Origin: Actinomycetales bacterium Ga0077552
Lineage (GTDB): Bacteria; Actinomycetota; Actinomycetes; Actinomycetales; Microbacteriaceae
Assembly (NCBI GenBank): GCA_001464255.1
Contig: LNFD01000160.1
Location: forward strand, 1 to 6,800
DNA length: 6,800 nt
Reading direction: 5' to 3'
Shown: positions 4,784 to 6,800 of the stretch, piece after piece
Position numbering within the stretch: the stretch's first letter is position 1
How the letters are laid out: every line of letters begins with the position of its first letter
The notes under the pieces: generated by a model
What the model was told of the DNA's origin: nothing
What the model saw: the letters and a program-made list of their open reading frames with translations, nothing else
The model's database searches: none
Program-made: the position numbers and the translations under genes

Positions 4784-6109
4784 CGGATCTCGGTGATCGG
4801 ATGCGGATATCTCGGAGCGGTGCACGCGGCGGCCATGGCCGAGCTCGGGCACGAGGTGGTCGGCATCGATGTCGATCCGCTCAAGATCGACACGCTCGCG
4901 AAGGGCGGAGCGCCGTTCTTCGAACCGGGGCTGACCGAGCTGCTCGAGCAGGGCATCGCGGCGGGCAGGCTGTCGTTCAGCACCGACATCGATGCGGCCC
5001 GCGGGGCGGCCGTGCACTTCATCGCCGTCGGCACGCCGCAGCGGCCCGACGGCTCGGCCGACCTCGCCGCGGTGCACGCGGCCATGCGGGCGGTGCTCAC
5101 GATCGCGGCACCCGGCGACCTCATCGTCGGCAAGTCGACCGTGCCCGTCGGCACCGCGCAGGCGCTGCTGCCCGAGGTCGAGCGCACCGGTGCCGCCCTC
5201 GCCTGGAACCCCGAGTTCCTGCGCGAGGGCTTCGCGGTGCGCGACTCGCTCGAGCCCGACCGCCTCGTCTACGGGGTCGCCCCCGGTGACACCCGATCGG
5301 CGGGCGTGCTCGACCGGGTCTACGCCGAGCTGTTGATCGCGGGCTCGCCGCGGATGGTCACCGACCTCGCCACGGCCGAGCTCGTGAAGGTCGCGGCCAA
5401 CGCCTTCCTCGCGACGAAGATCTCGTTCATCAACGCGATGGCCGAGATCGCCGAGGTCGTCGGTGCCGATGTGACGCAGCTCGCCGACGCGATCGGGCAC
5501 GACGCCCGCATCGGCCGCCGGTTCCTGAACGCGGGTCTCGGCTTCGGCGGGGGGTGCCTGCCGAAAGACATCCGCGGCTTCATCGCCCGGGCGGACGAGC
5601 TCGGGGTCGGCCCCGCCCTCGACTTCCTGCGCGACGTCGACGCCGTCAACCTGCGCCGCCGCGACCGGGCGGTGGCGCTCGTTCGAGAGGCGCTCGGCGG
5701 CACGCTGCGCGGTCGTCGCATCGCCGTGCTTGGGCTCGCGTTCAAGCCCGACTCCGATGACGTGCGCGACTCGCCCGCCCTCGATGTGGCCCGCCGGCTC
5801 GCCGCCGAGGGCGCGCGCGTCGTCGCCACCGACCCCGCCGCGGTCGAGACCGCCCGCCCGGTCGCGCCCGCGCTCGACTACCGCGCGGGTGTCATCGAAG
5901 CGGTGACGGCGGCCGACGCCGTGCTCGTTCTCACCGAGTGGCAGCAGTACCGCGAGCTCGATCCCGTCGCTCTCGCAGGCCTCGTGGGCGGCCGCATCGT
6001 CGTCGACGGGCGGCTGTGCCTGGATGCTCAGCGCTGGCAGGCCGCCGGCTGGCAGTACCTCGCCCCGGGGCGCATCACCGATCGCTCTCGCGCTCTTCTC
6101 GGCGTCTGA
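4781..6109 (+). CDS. ugd: UDP-glucose 6-dehydrogenase
   Basis: This 442-residue cytoplasmic enzyme oxidises UDP-glucose to UDP-glucuronate with two NAD+, supplying glucuronate units for polysaccharides and glycolipids. The N-terminal Rossmann domain has MRISVIGCGYLG (GxGxxG at 7-12) and the NAD-binding acid D30. The GKSTVPVGT and NPEFLREG motifs are present, then the central helix ELVKVAANAF with K203 and N207, and the catalytic cysteine C259 in GFGGGCLPKD. The C-terminal UDP-binding domain follows, with VLGLAFKPDSDDVRDSPA. All expected catalytic residues are present and the length is normal. Related UDP-ManNAc dehydrogenases share the fold, but the FLREGFAVRDSLEPDRLVYG region fits glucose dehydrogenases. 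The start is supported by the leaderless promoter. The last 35 nt overlap the convergent dedA gene. Confidence 0.95.
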   Translation: MRISVIGCGYLGAVHAAAMAELGHEVVGIDVDPLKIDTLAKGGAPFFEPGLTELLEQGIAAGRLSFSTDIDAARGAAVHFIAVGTPQRPDGSADLAAVHAAMRAVLTIAAPGDLIVGKSTVPVGTAQALLPEVERTGAALAWNPEFLREGFAVRDSLEPDRLVYGVAPGDTRSAGVLDRVYAELLIAGSPRMVTDLATAELVKVAANAFLATKISFINAMAEIAEVVGADVTQLADAIGHDARIGRRFLNAGLGFGGGCLPKDIRGFIARADELGVGPALDFLRDVDAVNLRRRDRAVALVREALGGTLRGRRIAVLGLAFKPDSDDVRDSPALDVARRLAAEGARVVATDPAAVETARPVAPALDYRAGVIEAVTAADAVLVLTEWQQYRELDPVALAGLVGGRIVVDGRLCLDAQRWQAAGWQYLAPGRITDRSRALLGV

Positions 6110-6667
6110 CGACCCGCGAGACGACGGCGTCGACGGCGAGCCCGAGCACGATCGCGACACCGACGGCGATGACGATGGCCAGCACGGGGTGTCGGCGAGT
6201 GCTACGCCGACGACGGCGCCGACAATCACGTTGTAGAACGCCCAGGCGAGGCCCGCAGCGGCCGAGAGCGGCAGGAAGCGGCTCACCGGTAGCCCGCTCG
6301 CCCCGGCGGCGAGGTTGACGGCGATGCGGGCGAACGGCACGTAGCGAGCCGTGAAGATCAGCACGGCCGTGCGGGTGAGCACAGTACGGCGCGCCCGCTC
6401 GAGGGCGCGCTGCCAGCGCCAGCGGTCAAGCCCGACCCGCCGCCCGATCGCGAAGCACAGCGCGTCGCCGATGATCGCGCCGACCGCGGCGACGAGCACG
6501 ACGGGCACGAGGTCGGGCGACCCGGTGGCCGCCCACGCCGCGCCGAGCGCGACCACGAGCGTCTCGCTCGGCAGCACGACGAGGAAGGCGTCGCCGACGA
6601 CGAGCGCGAGCAGCGCGGGAAGCAGCCACGGCGACGACACCAGTTCGACCACCGCGGCGTCTTCCAT
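6075..6667 (-). CDS. DedA-family membrane protein, frameshifted near the 3' end
   Basis: DedA proteins are polytopic inner-membrane proteins implicated in lipid flipping and envelope homeostasis. From ATG 6667 the frame reads MEDAAVVELVSSPW, then hydrophobic helices with the motif VVLPSE, a second hydrophobic block ending IIGDALCFAIGRRVG, and the signature TARYVPFARIAVNLAAGASG (positive residues and prolines typical of DedA), then AWAFYNVIVGAVVGVALAD. At about 6186-6193 the family pattern leaves this frame: the next frame continues VLAIVIAVGVAIVLGLAVD and ends in a basic tail, RVVRRREERESDR, at TGA 6075-6077. The span is 593 nt, one short of a whole number of codons; the restored protein would be 197 residues, normal for the family. 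The original frame instead runs on antisense through ugd for hundreds of codons, which is not credible. A real mutation or a base-call error are both possible. Confidence 0.8.
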
Positions 6668-6673
6668 CCGCCC

Positions 6674-6679
6674 GTTCTA
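6674..6679 (-). promoter_or_regulatory. Possible leaderless -10 box of dedA
   Basis: On the minus strand TAGAAC lies exactly 6 nt before the dedA ATG at 6667. It differs from TANNNT only in the last base. No strong Shine-Dalgarno sequence is present (only GGGCGG directly before the ATG). The spacing repeats that of pdtaS and ugd. Confidence 0.35.
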
Positions 6680-6777
6680 CGGGCACTCCGCGAGCGGCGG
6701 GCGAACATCCCGTGAACACTGCGTCGCAGACGGTGCCACGGGGTGCGCCGGGCCGCGGCCTGCTCCACGCTGGAGGG

Positions 6778-6800
6778 GTGAGAGTCGCGCTGGCCGCCGA
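6778..6800 (+). CDS. Possible start of a glycosyltransferase gene, 5' end only
   Basis: A GTG at 6778 opens a frame reading MRVALAA to the window edge. Such a beginning is typical of group-4 glycosyltransferases (MRVAL/I-A-E-S...), and the neighbouring ugd would fit, but seven residues cannot decide a family. GGAGG at 6772-6776 is only 1 nt from the GTG, too close to serve as its ribosome binding site. CACGCT (6766-6771) followed by 6 nt suggests a leaderless start like those of pdtaS and ugd, with one mismatch to TANNNT. It would be divergent from dedA across 110 nt. Confidence 0.4.

Noticed and set aside
4646..6074. Very long minus-strand extension of the DedA frame, antisense to ugd
   Set aside because: After the DedA frame slips the translation is a charged, low-complexity sequence opposite a fully conserved enzyme. 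Such open frames are expected opposite GC-rich genes with few stops.
6180..6193. Programmed -1 frameshift in dedA
   Set aside because: ACACCCCG is not a canonical X-XXY-YYZ slip site: the Thr codon ACC would have to re-pair on CAC. No downstream stimulatory structure was evident, so mutation or base-call error is more likely.
6719..6729. CTGCGTCGCAG inverted repeat in the dedA upstream gap
   Set aside because: Five-bp arms with a 1-nt centre are too common in such GC-rich DNA to support an operator call.

Overview
The window reads as a chromosomal segment of a high-GC actinobacterium, most likely of the Microbacteriaceae or a close relative. The evidence is a GC-rich sequence with GTG starts, a WhiB1-type iron-sulfur regulator, a PdtaS-type histidine kinase and leaderless promoters of the form TANNNT-N6-start. 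I see no mobile element, CRISPR array, tRNA or rRNA. Most of it looks like ordinary core genome; the unusual points are small-scale.

Layout: (1) 1-1576 (+) holds the 3' end of a SAF-domain protein followed after 1 nt by a MinD/CpaE-like P-loop protein with a degenerate Walker A motif; a 13-bp GC hairpin lies in its last codons. (2) 1586-3088 (+) is pdtaS, with GAF-like, PAS, HisKA_2 and HATPase parts, probably read from a leaderless promoter. (3) 3192-3440 (-) is whiB1, convergent with pdtaS across a hairpin terminator; it has a long leader with a 24-bp near-palindrome and a promoter overlapped by a divergent one. (4) 3635-4036 (+) is a small four-helix membrane protein. (5) 4121-4594 (-) is a Bcp-type peroxiredoxin, separated from the previous gene by a 61-nt nested palindrome. 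(6) 4781-6109 (+) is UDP-glucose 6-dehydrogenase, again with leaderless geometry. (7) 6075-6667 (-) is a DedA-family membrane protein with an apparent one-base frameshift near its 3' end. (8) 6778-6800 (+) may be the first codons of another gene.

How the genes may work together: PdtaS and WhiB1 are neighbours in the same convergent order in Mycobacterium tuberculosis, where both have been linked to nitric oxide (established knowledge of those homologues). With the thiol peroxidase this gives a loose redox-stress theme, but the genes are in separate transcription units. UDP-glucose dehydrogenase, DedA and the possible start of a glycosyltransferase point to cell-envelope metabolism at the right end.

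No complete new system is evident. The best leads are the dedA frameshift, the structured whiB1 leader and promoter region, the nested palindrome at 4049-4109, and the SAF/degenerate-P-loop pair found without visible Tad pilus genes.
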